The notes: a model not told the origin generated them from the sequence alone. Shown: positions 7,612 through 16,990, numbered from the stretch's first letter. The stretch is 64,000 nt of DNA from Haloarcula argentinensis DSM 12282 (GCA_000336895.1 AOLX01000006.1:1-64000); one strand, 5' to 3'. Numbers and translations: made by a program.

Positions 7612-9657
7612 ATGCCCGAAAACCACGAACTCACCGAAGAATTGATACAATTCTTCCGGGACTACTACTCGGAAGAGATCGCACAGCTCGCACAACGCTA
7701 CCCCAGAGAACAGAAGTCAATCCACGTTGACTACGACGACCTGTACCGGTTTGACCCCGACGTTGCCGACGACGTGAGGAACCAACCGAAGGAACTGCAG
7801 AGACACCTGGAAGAAGCGCTCCGTCTCTACGATTTACCAGTAGCAGTCGAACTCGACGACGCTCACGTACGTATCTACAACCTCCCGGAGATGCACGTCT
7901 TCGACCCCTCCGGCGTCTCCCGTCATGAGAACATCGGCCAGTTGCTCGACATCCGCGGACAGGTCCAGAAGGTGTCCGACGTGAAGCCGCGCCTCACCGA
8001 AGCCGTCTGGGAGTGCCAGCGCTGCGGAAGCCAAACGACGATTCCACAGCACGGAGAGAGTCTCGAAGAACCCCACCAGTGTCAGGGGTGTGAGCGGCAA
8101 GGTCCGTTCTCGCTCGATGCGAACGCCAGTAGCTGGATAGACCACCAGTATGCTCGTATCCAGCAGCCGCCCGAGAAAACGAACGGTGGTGAAGCGCAGA
8201 GCGTCGACGCCCACCTCGAAGACGACCTGATTGAGGGCTTCGACGCTGGTGACAGGGTGGTACTGACCGGGATTCTCGATATAGAAGAGCCCAAAGCCGA
8301 CCAAGGGCTCGACTTCGACACGAACCTCGACGCGCGTTCAGTCGTGAAAGAGGAGAGCGACTACGACGATGTCGACGTAGAGGAACACCTCGACGAAATC
8401 AAAGCCATCGCCAACGGGGAACGCGGTGATCCGTACCAGCTGCTCATCGACTCGATCAACCCGAAGCACCGGGGCGACGAACACGTCAAGCTGGCCGTCG
8501 CGCTGCAGCTCTTCGGTGGCTGGGCACACGAGTACCCGGACGGAAGCCGCGACCGCGGGGACTGGCATATGCTCCTCCTCGGTGACCCCGGTTGTGGGAA
8601 GTCCACGTTCCTCCGCTACGTCGACCAGATTGCACCGCGGTCGACGTACGCCTCGGGGAAGGGTGCGACGGCGGCAGGCATGACAGCAGCGGCGGTCGCT
8701 GACGACTTCGGAGATACAGAGTGGGGGCTGGAAGCCGGTGCGCTGGTGCTGGCCGACGGCGGGATCGCCTGCGTCGACGAGATCGACAAGATGCAGTCCG
8801 ACGCGGTATCCTCGATGCACGACGCCCTGGAGAGTCAGCAGGTCCACGTGAACAAGGCCGGTATCAACGCCACGCTGAACGCTCGGACTTCGTTGCTTGC
8901 AGCGGGGAATCCGAAGAACGGACGCTTCGAGCGCTACCGCCCCAAAGGCGAGCAGATCGACATGGGCCCGACGCTACTCTCCCGGTTCGACCTGATGTTC
9001 ATGGTGTCCGACCAGCCTGACCGAGAAGATGATGCGGATGTCGTCGACCACATGGTCCAGAGTCGGCAGGCTGCAGGCCGTCATACCCTAGGTGAGGAAC
9101 TGAGTGAGGAGGAACAGCAGCGGGTCGAACCGGCGATTGAGCGGTCGGTGATGCGGGCCTACGTCGCTCACGCCAAGCAGACCTGTCGTCCGATCATCGA
9201 AGACGATGAGGTAGCGGAGCGACTGAAGCAGTTCTTCGTCGAGTTCCGAGCTGGGGCTGGCGAACAAGATGACGATTCACCGATTCCGGTGACGTTCCGC
9301 AAGGTGGAGGCGATTCAGCGACTCGCAGAATCGAGTGCTCGTGTTCGGCTGGCGGATACTGTAGAGATTGAGGATGTAGAACGGGCGATCAAACTGGTAA
9401 CTAAATCGATGAAGCAGGTCGGGTATGATCCCGAGAGCGGGGAATTCGATGCAGATATAATCGAGACGGGACAGTCGAAGAGTCAGCGTGAGCGGCATGA
9501 GACGATTCTTGCTCTCGTAGAGGAGTTGGATGGGTCGACAGTAGAAACACTTGCTGATAGAGTAGGATTTGATTATGAATTGCTGGTGCGTGATGTTGGA
9601 AGACTGAAAGAAGAAGGAAGGATCTATTCTATGGAAGGTGAGTTTAGGAGAACATAG
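7612..9657 (+). CDS. mcm: MCM replicative helicase
   Basis: 681 residues from the ATG at 7612. A GTG at 7588 lies in the palindrome and is less likely. Domains in order: N-terminal domain A (about 1-100); OB fold with zinc ribbon CQRCG...CQGCE (about 135-162); AAA+ core with Walker A GDPGCGKST (about 324-332), Walker B CVDEIDKM (about 385), and LLSRFDLMF with the arginine finger (about 458); C-terminal winged helix. It unwinds DNA as a hexamer. This is a plasmid copy distinct from any chromosomal MCM. Codon use becomes more A/T-rich near the 3' end. The palindrome just upstream suggests regulated expression. Confidence 0.93.
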   Translation: MPENHELTEELIQFFRDYYSEEIAQLAQRYPREQKSIHVDYDDLYRFDPDVADDVRNQPKELQRHLEEALRLYDLPVAVELDDAHVRIYNLPEMHVFDPSGVSRHENIGQLLDIRGQVQKVSDVKPRLTEAVWECQRCGSQTTIPQHGESLEEPHQCQGCERQGPFSLDANASSWIDHQYARIQQPPEKTNGGEAQSVDAHLEDDLIEGFDAGDRVVLTGILDIEEPKADQGLDFDTNLDARSVVKEESDYDDVDVEEHLDEIKAIANGERGDPYQLLIDSINPKHRGDEHVKLAVALQLFGGWAHEYPDGSRDRGDWHMLLLGDPGCGKSTFLRYVDQIAPRSTYASGKGATAAGMTAAAVADDFGDTEWGLEAGALVLADGGIACVDEIDKMQSDAVSSMHDALESQQVHVNKAGINATLNARTSLLAAGNPKNGRFERYRPKGEQIDMGPTLLSRFDLMFMVSDQPDREDDADVVDHMVQSRQAAGRHTLGEELSEEEQQRVEPAIERSVMRAYVAHAKQTCRPIIEDDEVAERLKQFFVEFRAGAGEQDDDSPIPVTFRKVEAIQRLAESSARVRLADTVEIEDVERAIKLVTKSMKQVGYDPESGEFDADIIETGQSKSQRERHETILALVEELDGSTVETLADRVGFDYELLVRDVGRLKEEGRIYSMEGEFRRT

Positions 9658-9894
9658 GAGGTGTGAGAATCAGCCAGTGCCGAGTTATTCTCAGTGAGTT
9701 CGCCTCAAGAGGTCTATGGTGAATCCGGCACATTACCAGCATTAATCACATACTGGCTGAAAGCAAATATAGCACTCACATCGACCCATTCGAGTGAATG
9801 GTAATAAATCAGAGCCGTAGGGGTAGTAGGTGTTAATCACCGCAAAACAAATAACGAGGGAGTCTAAACATAGCGCGAGAACAGATAGAAAATC
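9658..9894. other. Intergenic stretch with a small hairpin
   Basis: No gene. CCATTC (9786-9791) and GAATGG (9796-9801) form a 6-bp hairpin followed by TAATAAAT, a possible end signal for mcm. GGTGTTAATCACC nearby is a short palindrome. Composition turns AT-rich here, marking the edge of the next cluster. Confidence 0.35.
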
Positions 9895-10962
9895 ATGGCC
9901 AGATACTATCCCGACGAGTATGAACCTCTAATTTCTGATCTTAAGGCTGGGCTTGAGGCAGCCCTATACGAGGTTGGTGAAGAGGTATCTGGACCCGATA
10001 TGACGCCTTCGGGTGAAATTAAAAGAAATAGTGTGTCGACGAAGAATTTTGTAGGTGTGAATGAGGACCTTGTCTGGATTGACAAGCTCGCTGTAGCTGC
10101 TATCCGAGAGATTGATGATTTCACGTCTTTGCCAGGTCCATCAGATGAATTACCAATTATGTATAGTTGGTATCGGTATGGTAGAGCAACGCCGATAGGG
10201 CGTATAAGACCAGACAATCTAAACCCAGGCAGGCTTGATAGGTGTATAGATGGGTCTCCATATGAATCCTCTTACAGGCGTGACTTCCCAACAGCCGAAG
10301 AATTCTGTATGTTCTTCGAAGAGCAAATTAATAAGATGGATGCCTTCGGTCCAGATCTGTATGGGTTTCTTGAAGACGATTATCAAAATGGACCTGGAGC
10401 ATGGCAGAAGGTGTATCTATCCAATCTGAAGATACAAAAAGAGCTATTCGACATATACCAAATGGCTCCAGGAACGATCTTGGATGAGGAGACCATTACA
10501 AAGCTGATTGATGCCTGTCATGGGCCAATCAGTGATTTAGAGCTTTCTGCACGTAGAGTTGAAGGGATTAATGAGGATGCCACAAGAAACATGTCCCAAT
10601 ATCTCAATACATTCCGAGATTTGCTCATAGGAATGCGGACGTATGATGATATAGTGAGGTATAGCCAGAGTCAATTATTTGAAGAGATAGTGAAAACATA
10701 TCATGGATGTGTGTGGACATGGGTATCCAGTATCGCATCTACACAAACAGTAGACGAGGATAAAGAGAGAGCTGACAGTTTGAAAGAAGACAATGCGCAG
10801 TTCGTCCAAGAGAACAAAAGCTATTGGACAGGAAGAGTCGAAGATTTACAAGGTTCTTTAGAAGACACTGGTCTCAAACCTTCCAATTCGGATTATCAGA
10901 ATGAGCTGGACCCAAAAACGAAGCAGTTGATGGAACCGATAGAGTCCACCTTCTTGAGCTGA
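9895..10962 (+). CDS. Hypothetical protein of an AT-rich cluster
   Basis: 355 residues, largely helical, without a recognised domain. The middle contains FPTAEEFCMFFEEQINKMD and a helical repeat-like region (ISDLELSARRVEGINEDATRNMSQYLNTFRDLLIGM); the C-terminus is a charged coiled coil (DKERADSLKEDNAQFVQENKSYW). Composition is more AT-rich than mcm, suggesting separate transfer. Its stop overlaps the next start (TGATG), so the two form an operon. Next to the nuclease gene at 12380 it could be part of an uncharacterised defence or stability module. That is inference. Confidence 0.5.
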   Translation: MARYYPDEYEPLISDLKAGLEAALYEVGEEVSGPDMTPSGEIKRNSVSTKNFVGVNEDLVWIDKLAVAAIREIDDFTSLPGPSDELPIMYSWYRYGRATPIGRIRPDNLNPGRLDRCIDGSPYESSYRRDFPTAEEFCMFFEEQINKMDAFGPDLYGFLEDDYQNGPGAWQKVYLSNLKIQKELFDIYQMAPGTILDEETITKLIDACHGPISDLELSARRVEGINEDATRNMSQYLNTFRDLLIGMRTYDDIVRYSQSQLFEEIVKTYHGCVWTWVSSIASTQTVDEDKERADSLKEDNAQFVQENKSYWTGRVEDLQGSLEDTGLKPSNSDYQNELDPKTKQLMEPIESTFLS

Positions 10963-11687
10963 TGAGTATTGAGATACATGAGAAAGAGGTTGACCAACCA
11001 GATTCTGTTTTTATTACTCTTTCAGTATTGAAAGACTTCGCCAAACAAAATGGAGATTCTAGCGCCTCTGATGAAATTATAGTAGATAAAAGCTGTAATA
11101 AAGTTAGCTCTCTCTACATTAGAGGGAAATTTCGTTCAATAGTTGAAGCCCTTTCATCGACATTCGGAATTTTGGCAGAAAGGGCGGAGACTGTATTAGA
11201 AGAAAATGGGATAGAGGGTGAAGTGACAGACGAAATATTAGACTCCATATTCAATGTAGATGCAGTCTCTAACGAAATCGATACAGAACTACCAGTTGAT
11301 TTTGAGTCGACCATTCAAGAGACAAAAGAAAGAGCAGCTGATTGGACCGCTGAAGAGCTTCCAAGAGCGCTTAGTCAAATTTCATACATCGTCAAGCGTG
11401 TCTCTCGTCAGATAAATACCGAATTAGATTCGCAATTCGATTGGAGAGAATTTAATTTCCCAGCTGAAACGAACGAGTTGTTCAATGGCCAGGTTGAGGA
11501 TGATATCGTTGCACACACCTACAAATCAGTGTTTCATTGGCCAGAATTCCCGAGTATATGGTATGTCATTGTGGGCGAGAATCCAGAGATGGATGAGATA
11601 CCTAGTTCAATCCGAGAAATATTTGAAGAAGAAAATCACCCATATATGAGATTCCGGATTATTCAATGTGATAAAATTCAGGCTTGA
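10962..11687 (+). CDS. Hypothetical protein, second gene of the pair
   Basis: 241 residues, acidic, mainly helical with a C-terminal stretch of strands (YKSVFHWPEFPSIWYVIVGENPEMDEIP). No family is recognised. It starts one base inside the stop codon of the preceding gene and shares its AT-rich codon use, so the two proteins probably act together. It ends 3 bp before the convergent gene at 11691. Confidence 0.5.
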   Translation: MSIEIHEKEVDQPDSVFITLSVLKDFAKQNGDSSASDEIIVDKSCNKVSSLYIRGKFRSIVEALSSTFGILAERAETVLEENGIEGEVTDEILDSIFNVDAVSNEIDTELPVDFESTIQETKERAADWTAEELPRALSQISYIVKRVSRQINTELDSQFDWREFNFPAETNELFNGQVEDDIVAHTYKSVFHWPEFPSIWYVIVGENPEMDEIPSSIREIFEEENHPYMRFRIIQCDKIQA

Positions 11688-11690
11688 AAC

Positions 11691-12218
11691 CTATCTGATG
11701 ATTTTGTTAGTTGATTTTTTATTTGCTTTTTGATTACACCGATTCTGTATATTTTCTATATCTGATTGTAGATCCTCTTGGAGATTACCAATTGAGATTG
11801 TTCCGGGTATTTCATCGGGCTCTGGGTTCGCATACTCAAAGGTTACTTTTTTGATATCGTCTATGATGTCATTAGATATCGTTGACGGAGCATTACTACT
11901 ATGCGAGATCAGTTCAAGGAAGCGGTCATCAAGATATGATATTTCATTTATATTCCCAAATTCGTTTAAAGATTCACCACCGATACGGTCCGTTACATCC
12001 ACATCACCGTCCACATGCTCAAACTCCCACAATATAAGATGGCATATTGAGGATGTTTTTTCAAGCCAATCACGCTCTCTGATAGCTTTTTCTTTTTTTC
12101 TAGATCGGTTTATTTGTATTTCTGCGGTTATGTATGCCAACGCAATTGGAAGCAGAATATTTCCAATTATTTCATAATCTGAGGCCTGTAAAAACAAGAT
12201 TATTAGCCAATCATTCAT
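11691..12218 (-). CDS. Membrane-anchored hypothetical protein
   Basis: About 175 residues from the ATG at 12218. An N-terminal hydrophobic region (MNDWLIILFLQ...IIGNILLPIALAYITAEIQI) gives one or two membrane helices, followed by a basic stop-transfer RSRKKEKAIRERDW and a soluble acidic domain. It is convergent with the operon at 9895-11687 and shares its AT-rich composition. No function is recognised. A single-pass membrane protein beside a nuclease is compatible with an effector or sensor role, but nothing shows it. Confidence 0.5.
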   Translation of the reverse strand: MNDWLIILFLQASDYEIIGNILLPIALAYITAEIQINRSRKKEKAIRERDWLEKTSSICHLILWEFEHVDGDVDVTDRIGGESLNEFGNINEISYLDDRFLELISHSSNAPSTISNDIIDDIKKVTFEYANPEPDEIPGTISIGNLQEDLQSDIENIQNRCNQKANKKSTNKIIR

Positions 12219-12379
12219 GGATTGGAGGATCATATCGGGGCGTTCTCAGTCCACCATATAAAATATAATGCGGTATTATCTATATCAGGTAGATATCCCA
12301 TAGCTATAGAACGAATTTTGAATCCGTCTCTATTGTTGAAGAAGGCCGTCAAAACCATCCGAAGCAGGATTATTGCTGA

Positions 12380-13468
12380 TTAAGGAGCAGAGACTCCAAA
12401 CTCATCATAGAGTCGGTCTAGTGTCTGTTGGTCTTTCAGTCGTGTGACTGTATTTTGGTTTGCATACATCCCTTTCTCCCAGATAGCATCATTCATATCA
12501 ACAGTCTCAATCCAATCAACGCCAATCAGATACTCTCGAAGATCAGGATCATCTTTATTCTGACTGAGGTCTCCCTCAAGCTGGGCTTCGGTGATCGGTC
12601 TGTTTCCATCTTCAATCATGAACTTATGAGCTGGCGTCTTTTCTTGCGTTACTGTCCCGACTCCAATGTATCCGTCCCCAGGGTGGTAAACGAATATTCT
12701 AGAGCCTTCTGTCGCTTTACCCATCGTCCGGTGATACCACTCTCCTCCGCCCCCTGTGATGAATCCATATTCCCGGGCGTCACTCCATTTTCGATAAGAA
12801 TTCGCCCCAAAGTTGCCATAGAAATCTTGGCCGTTCCAAGATTCTTGCTCCTGCTCCTCTTCCTCATCCTCGATCTCATATGGGTCATTGAGCCAAGACC
12901 TGGCGATATACTCCCGACCATCCTCTCTGTAGTAGTTGAAGCGAACTGCGTTAATCGGCACCTCAAATTCTTCAGAAAGATACCCAATGATTCGTTGGGT
13001 GGATCCGTCGAGTTCCGAGGCTACAATTGTTAAGTAATGTTGATTATTAACTTCGCCAGGACCTATTGGGGTGTCATCATTACTTGGACGGAACTTAGTA
13101 TCAAATCCGGCTTCAAACGAGTCATTGTTTTCCGCAGAGTCCTCATAAAGCTGTTTCACATCTTCGTATTCAAGATTGCTAGCCCAAGATGCATAGTCCA
13201 TTGTCTGAGCCGTGACTTCTCGCGGGGTTTGATCGCGTTTTAATTCAATCACATGAAGGTCCCCACTGATATCTAAAGCAAGTAAATCGAGTCGCTTCCC
13301 ATCTGGAGTGGTTATTTGCCGGTCAATTACCAGCAGCGGTTGACCGAGAACATTCGGATCCTGCAGAAGGAACTGTTCCAAACGGTCTTCTCTATCAAGA
13401 CGATTTGAGGAAATTCGTTCAAATTCATCATCGTCTCGAATCCGCCACAATCCCAAATCGACTGGCAT
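12380..13468 (-). CDS. PD-(D/E)XK nuclease with C-terminal EVE/PUA-like domain
   Basis: 362 residues from the ATG at 13468. The N-terminal half has a DUF91/NucS-type PD-(D/E)XK core: EDRLEQFLLQ, GKRLDLLALDISGDLHVIELKRDQTPREVTAQTMDY, with D, E-x-K and Q in the expected order (about residues 65-100). After an acidic linker the C-terminal part (about 220-320: WSDAREYGFITGGGGEWYHRTM...GSRIFVYHPGDGYIGVGTV) resembles EVE-like domains that bind modified bases. The architecture suggests a modification-dependent restriction nuclease. A TATA-like ATATATATT lies about 25-30 bp upstream. Domain assignment is from memory of the families. Confidence 0.65.
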   Translation of the reverse strand: MPVDLGLWRIRDDDEFERISSNRLDREDRLEQFLLQDPNVLGQPLLVIDRQITTPDGKRLDLLALDISGDLHVIELKRDQTPREVTAQTMDYASWASNLEYEDVKQLYEDSAENNDSFEAGFDTKFRPSNDDTPIGPGEVNNQHYLTIVASELDGSTQRIIGYLSEEFEVPINAVRFNYYREDGREYIARSWLNDPYEIEDEEEEQEQESWNGQDFYGNFGANSYRKWSDAREYGFITGGGGEWYHRTMGKATEGSRIFVYHPGDGYIGVGTVTQEKTPAHKFMIEDGNRPITEAQLEGDLSQNKDDPDLREYLIGVDWIETVDMNDAIWEKGMYANQNTVTRLKDQQTLDRLYDEFGVSAP

Positions 13469-13474
13469 AATCAA

Positions 13475-14069
13475 TGTCGATGTAAACGCAATATATATTT
13501 CCTTCGCAGCAACGAGTGAATTTTGATAACTAGGCTATCACACTATGGCTCTTTAGACAAGTCGAAGTTGACCAAGGCGACTGTCGAAGTTCATCAAGAA
13601 CTACGACACGGTACCCGCGATATCGGCCTATAGCCAACCAATCCAGGCCAAACTGTGGCTTATGATGTCGGACTTTTCATTGACAACCGTATACGGCCTT
13701 CGTGAGAGGCATACTGTTTAATCTGACCGATTTGTTTGGCCTTTCCTGCCGACCGCCATGGCCGGTGGTAAGTAGCGGTCATGACCCTCTCAATAGTCGG
13801 TTTTCTTATTCAGCTTTCACTGATAGACTTGGCTCTTATCCACGGGCTCACAGATATTCGCAGCATCACCGTCCAGATACTAATATGTTGCTTGATAAAG
13901 GTCAGAATTTGAGTGATAATCATATAGCGCCATGTGATTTATCTACCCCGCTAAATCAGATAATTCCGACAAAGATGGCCCAAGACGCCGGTTTTTCGTT
14001 TCGTAGATAGGTTTGTATTAATCAGATAAGCACCACCAGTTTTACCCGCACCCCCGCTGTACGGGAAGC
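13475..14069. other. Stretch without an intact gene, possible broken reading frame
   Basis: On the plus strand, 13581-13721 reads open as LSKFIKNYDTVPAISAYSQP...LREAHTV-like text without a start codon and with stops on both sides, as expected for a decayed gene, perhaps a transposase fragment. The 102-codon frame at 13702-14010 has unlikely composition and is not called. Near 14045 a TTTTACCCG run and CCCG/CGGG arms precede the recombinase ATG. Confidence 0.3.
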
Positions 14070-15092
14070 ATGAATCGTCTTCCGCCTGAGTACGACGCTA
14101 CTCCCGGGGATGACGCCCTCGAAGCAGCCATCGACAAGCGACTCGTCGATATCGACTCCGGACGCTATCGAACCAACGTCGCGAGCGTCCTCCGGAAATT
14201 CGCAGCATGGAGTCGCGACCAGCACGGAATCAGCAGCTCTGAGGAGATTGACGACGACGTCTGTCGACAGTACGCTCGTGATCTTGCCCGGGCCGAGGAC
14301 CAGGACGATATCTCCCCAGAGACAGCACGACGGTACTTCGCCTATCTGCGCTCGTTCCTCACTTGGGCTGTCTACGAGGGTCTGATCCAGACAAACCCGG
14401 CCAAGACCAACCACGCCGAAGACCCGCTTCCGACCGACGAGACAGAGAGTGACCAGCAGTACTGGACCACACGCGACCGAGAAGCCATCTGTGCGACTGC
14501 CACTGCTCGCGTCGATGAAGCCGGCGAGAGCGAGGATATCGACCGCACGGCAGCCTACCGCGATCAAGCACTTGTCTTCCTCCTCGCCTATTCTGGGGCT
14601 CGCAGCGCAGAACTCGTCGCCGTCTCCGACGATGAAGACCGCAACGGCCTTCGGTGGCGGCACGTCGATCTCGACGCCGGTACGATGCAGGTGTTCGGGA
14701 AGAATCGCACTCGTGAATCTGCGCCGATCCTCGACGACGGTCTCGATCCACTCCGACGCTGGAAGCAACTTCGAGAGCCCGATGGCGACGAGGCTGTGTT
14801 CCCTAGACTAGACAACGCGGCAAAAGCGCTTGACCCGACGCCGTCGATCACAACTCAGTCGGCCCGGGATATCCTCGCTGACCTCTGTGAGTGGTCAGAG
14901 TACGATTTCGATGAGCCGCTGAAACCTCACGGCGCTCGCCGTGGCCTCGGACGAGAAATCTATCGCGAAAATCCACAGCTGGCACAAGATGTGCTACGTC
15001 ACAAGTCAATCGAGACCACACACGAGGGCTACGCCCAAGAAGCAGCGAAACGCACCCGAGACCAAGCGAACGATATCATCACCGGCGAATGA
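14070..15092 (+). CDS. Tyrosine recombinase / integrase
   Basis: 340 residues. An N-terminal SAM-like core-binding domain (about 15-115: YRTNVASVLRKFAAWSRDQHG...ARRYFAYLRSFLTWAVYEGLI) is followed by the catalytic domain. Catalytic residues are visible: Arg178 (SGARSAEL), a lysine in FGKNRT near 213, His287 and Arg290 or 291 (HGARR), His311 (RHKSIETTHEGY) and the nucleophile Tyr321. Length and layout fit XerC/D-like haloarchaeal integrases. It lies directly before origin 1. No attachment-site repeat could be assigned. It may resolve multimers or integrate the element. Confidence 0.85.
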   Translation: MNRLPPEYDATPGDDALEAAIDKRLVDIDSGRYRTNVASVLRKFAAWSRDQHGISSSEEIDDDVCRQYARDLARAEDQDDISPETARRYFAYLRSFLTWAVYEGLIQTNPAKTNHAEDPLPTDETESDQQYWTTRDREAICATATARVDEAGESEDIDRTAAYRDQALVFLLAYSGARSAELVAVSDDEDRNGLRWRHVDLDAGTMQVFGKNRTRESAPILDDGLDPLRRWKQLREPDGDEAVFPRLDNAAKALDPTPSITTQSARDILADLCEWSEYDFDEPLKPHGARRGLGREIYRENPQLAQDVLRHKSIETTHEGYAQEAAKRTRDQANDIITGE

Positions 15093-15105
15093 CGGAAGGT
15101 CACAG

Positions 15106-15130
15106 GGGGGGACCCCCCTGTCCGCATAAT
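15106..15130 (-). repeat. Origin-1 box, inverted copy before orc1
   Basis: On the minus strand it reads ATTATGCGGACAGGGGGGTC and continues into C-runs. It is the mirror of the box at 16729-16752 on the other side of the initiator gene. ACAGGGGGG and CCCCCCTGT also make it a strong palindrome. Confidence 0.7.
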
Positions 15131-15437
15131 ATCGGACCAATGAGAGAGGGCGGTTCAAATTCAGAAGGGGGAAGAATACATGACAATAAATATGATTACA
15201 GCAATTAGAGGGATTTATCGACGTGTGAGGAGGGTTTGTAGATTTCTGAGAGATGGGATGATTTGGGTGATAGCGGTATATGTAGCTGGTTGCAAAAAAT
15301 ATAAATATAAATTTGTATACTCATCTAAATTCTATCATGAGAAGTGCTAGCAGAGGTGTATCCATTTCTCTTGCTATTCTACACTCCATACTACCTGTAG
15401 TTGAGGGTTCATTCTCAATGGGTCGGCTTGTTCCTCT
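15131..15437. other. Origin 1 AT-rich region (candidate unwinding element)
   Basis: A noncoding stretch whose part at about 15270-15350 is very AT-rich (AAAAAATATAAATATAAATTT). It is flanked by G-rich boxes on both sides and lies next to the orc1/cdc6 gene. This is the standard haloarchaeal origin layout, so it is the probable site of initial melting. Confidence 0.6.
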
Positions 15438-15461
15438 AATTATGCGGACACCCCTCCCCCC
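15438..15461 (+). repeat. Origin-1 box, internal copy
   Basis: AATTATGCGGACACCCCTCC begins with the same 14 bases as the box at 16729 but carries a C-run in place of the G-run. It lies just upstream of the orc1/cdc6 promoter. Confidence 0.6.
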
Positions 15462-15465
15462 GCCC

Positions 15466-15475
15466 CATATATAAA
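15466..15475 (+). promoter_or_regulatory. TATA box for the origin-1 initiator gene
   Basis: CATATATAAA sits between two origin boxes. A second candidate, TTTTATAAT at 15507-15516, lies about 27 bp before the ATG at 15540 and would give a leaderless message. Box binding by the initiator would overlap the promoter, fitting autoregulation. Confidence 0.45.
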
Positions 15476-15482
15476 GATCAGA

Positions 15483-15497
15483 CTATGCGGACGCTCC
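15483..15497 (+). repeat. Origin-1 box, truncated copy
   Basis: CTATGCGGACGCTCC keeps the TATGCGGAC core without the full G- or C-run. Confidence 0.5.
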
Positions 15498-15539
15498 AGA
15501 CACAGGGGTTTTATAATTCCTCATGTCTTGTTAGTTCCC

Positions 15540-16730
15540 ATGTCGAAGTCGTTCACTGACCAATCCTCTATTTTCGTTGATGAGACAGTGTTATACGACA
15601 CTTGGACTCCCGAGAAACTCCCTGAACGCGAAAAAGAACTTGATTCCCTTCACGATGCCCTTGCTCCTGTCGCACGAGGTGCAGCCCCTCATAACACGTT
15701 CGTCTACGGGAAAACCGGACAAGGAAAGACTGTTGGGGTTAATTTCAAACTTAAAGGCTTGGCTGGGTTCGCTGATGAGAATGATATAGATCTCTCTGTG
15801 ATCCGGTATTCGTGTGCGAAAGATAATTCGTCGTATCAGGTTGCCTCCAACCTCGTTGACCAACTCAGTGGATCGAAACCACGAGGATATGATCTGAAAA
15901 CCGTGTTCGACCTTCTTTATGACGAACTTCAGGATATCGGTGGCACGGTCATCATCGTACTAGATGAAATCGACTCTATTGGAACTAATGACGAAATTCT
16001 CTATGAACTCCCACGAGCACGGGCCAACGGCCTTCTTGAAGATATGTGGGTCAGTGTCATCGGGATTAGCAACGACTTCGAGTTTCGAGACAATCTCTCG
16101 CCAAAGGTGAAAGACACTCTGTGCGACGAGGAAATTCACTTCTCTCCCTACGATGCCAATGAACTCCGCTCAATACTAAGCCGGCGGGCTGACAAAGCAT
16201 TCCACGACGGAGTTCTCACCGATGATGTGATTCCGCTGTGTGGTGCTCTAGCTGCACAAGACAAGGGCTCAGCTCGGCAGGCTATTCGGTATCTGTACAA
16301 GGCTGGTGAACTGGTCGCTAATTCTGGTGACGACAAAGTAACTGCTAATCACGTCCGAGAAGCCGAAGAAGCCATCGAGCGCAAGAGTATCGAGAAAGGA
16401 ATCCGTGACCTAACCACGCAAGACCACCTCGCTCTAATGGCCATCGTCGCCTTAGAGACCGAAGGAGAAGCCCCAGCTCGAACCCGAGAGGTTTATTCTC
16501 GGTACAAAAACATCGCTAACAAAATCGATGCGGACACCATTGCCATGCGGCGAGTTCGTGACCATCTCCAAGACCTAGACCTGGCAGGGGTTGTCAATGC
16601 GATAGAACAGAACAAGGGTATCCAGGGTGGCCACCACTATGTGTTCGAAGTATCAGCAGACCTTGGGATGACTATCGATGTACTTCAGGAAAACGACCGC
16701 TTAGGAAATGCGATGGACTTCCTCAGCTAA
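15540..16730 (+). CDS. orc1/cdc6: Orc1/Cdc6 replication initiator of origin 1
   Basis: 396 residues from the ATG at 15540. The N-terminus (TWTPEKLPEREKELDSLHDALAP) is typical. The AAA+ core has Walker A YGKTGQGKT (about 59-67), Walker B VIIVLDEID (about 139-147), sensor 1 VIGISND and sensor 2 GSARQAIRYL. A C-terminal winged helix follows (about 300-396). It binds the TATGCGGAC boxes around it and loads MCM. It is clearly related to the initiator at 39569 (shared NDF.FRDNLSPKVKDTL and PYDANELRSIL segments), but its boxes are unlike those of the second origin. Confidence 0.92.
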   Translation: MSKSFTDQSSIFVDETVLYDTWTPEKLPEREKELDSLHDALAPVARGAAPHNTFVYGKTGQGKTVGVNFKLKGLAGFADENDIDLSVIRYSCAKDNSSYQVASNLVDQLSGSKPRGYDLKTVFDLLYDELQDIGGTVIIVLDEIDSIGTNDEILYELPRARANGLLEDMWVSVIGISNDFEFRDNLSPKVKDTLCDEEIHFSPYDANELRSILSRRADKAFHDGVLTDDVIPLCGALAAQDKGSARQAIRYLYKAGELVANSGDDKVTANHVREAEEAIERKSIEKGIRDLTTQDHLALMAIVALETEGEAPARTREVYSRYKNIANKIDADTIAMRRVRDHLQDLDLAGVVNAIEQNKGIQGGHHYVFEVSADLGMTIDVLQENDRLGNAMDFLS

Positions 16731-16752
16731 TTATGCGGACAGGGGGGTCCCC
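16729..16752 (+). repeat. Origin-1 box downstream of orc1
   Basis: TTATGCGGACAGGGGGGTCC directly follows and overlaps the initiator stop codon. Together with the inverted box at 15106-15130 it brackets the gene. Confidence 0.7.
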
Positions 16753-16990
16753 GGGGGATATCGGTCAAGTCACGAAAAACTCTGGCAGACGGCCGATAAC
16801 ACCTCTTCTGCAAAGTGCTACATAACAAAATCACTGTTTGACGACTTGTTCGACGTTGTAGATTGCGGCAGCGAGGGGGCTCTCTCAAAATTGACGTACC
16901 TTGCTCGAGCTCGAACTGCAGAGCCGTCCAAGCGTTTGATCACCAAGTTGGCGGTTTCAGAGATTGACCTGCGGTGGTGAGTGAGATGAC
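16753..16990. other. Spacer downstream of origin 1
   Basis: No gene with support. A 90-codon plus frame across it has unlikely composition. Contains the tail of the origin box (GGGGGATATCGG). Confidence 0.35.

Noticed and set aside
13702..14010. 102-codon plus frame before the recombinase
   Set aside because: Unlikely composition (Ser, His, Arg, Pro) and no start-site signals.
15106..15130. G/C-run palindrome as a transcription terminator of the recombinase gene
   Set aside because: Possible in part, but the identical TATGCGGAC core at three other places makes an origin box the better reading.
16708..16980. 90-codon plus frame after orc1/cdc6
   Set aside because: Overlaps the origin box and the initiator 3' end; composition unlike a real protein.
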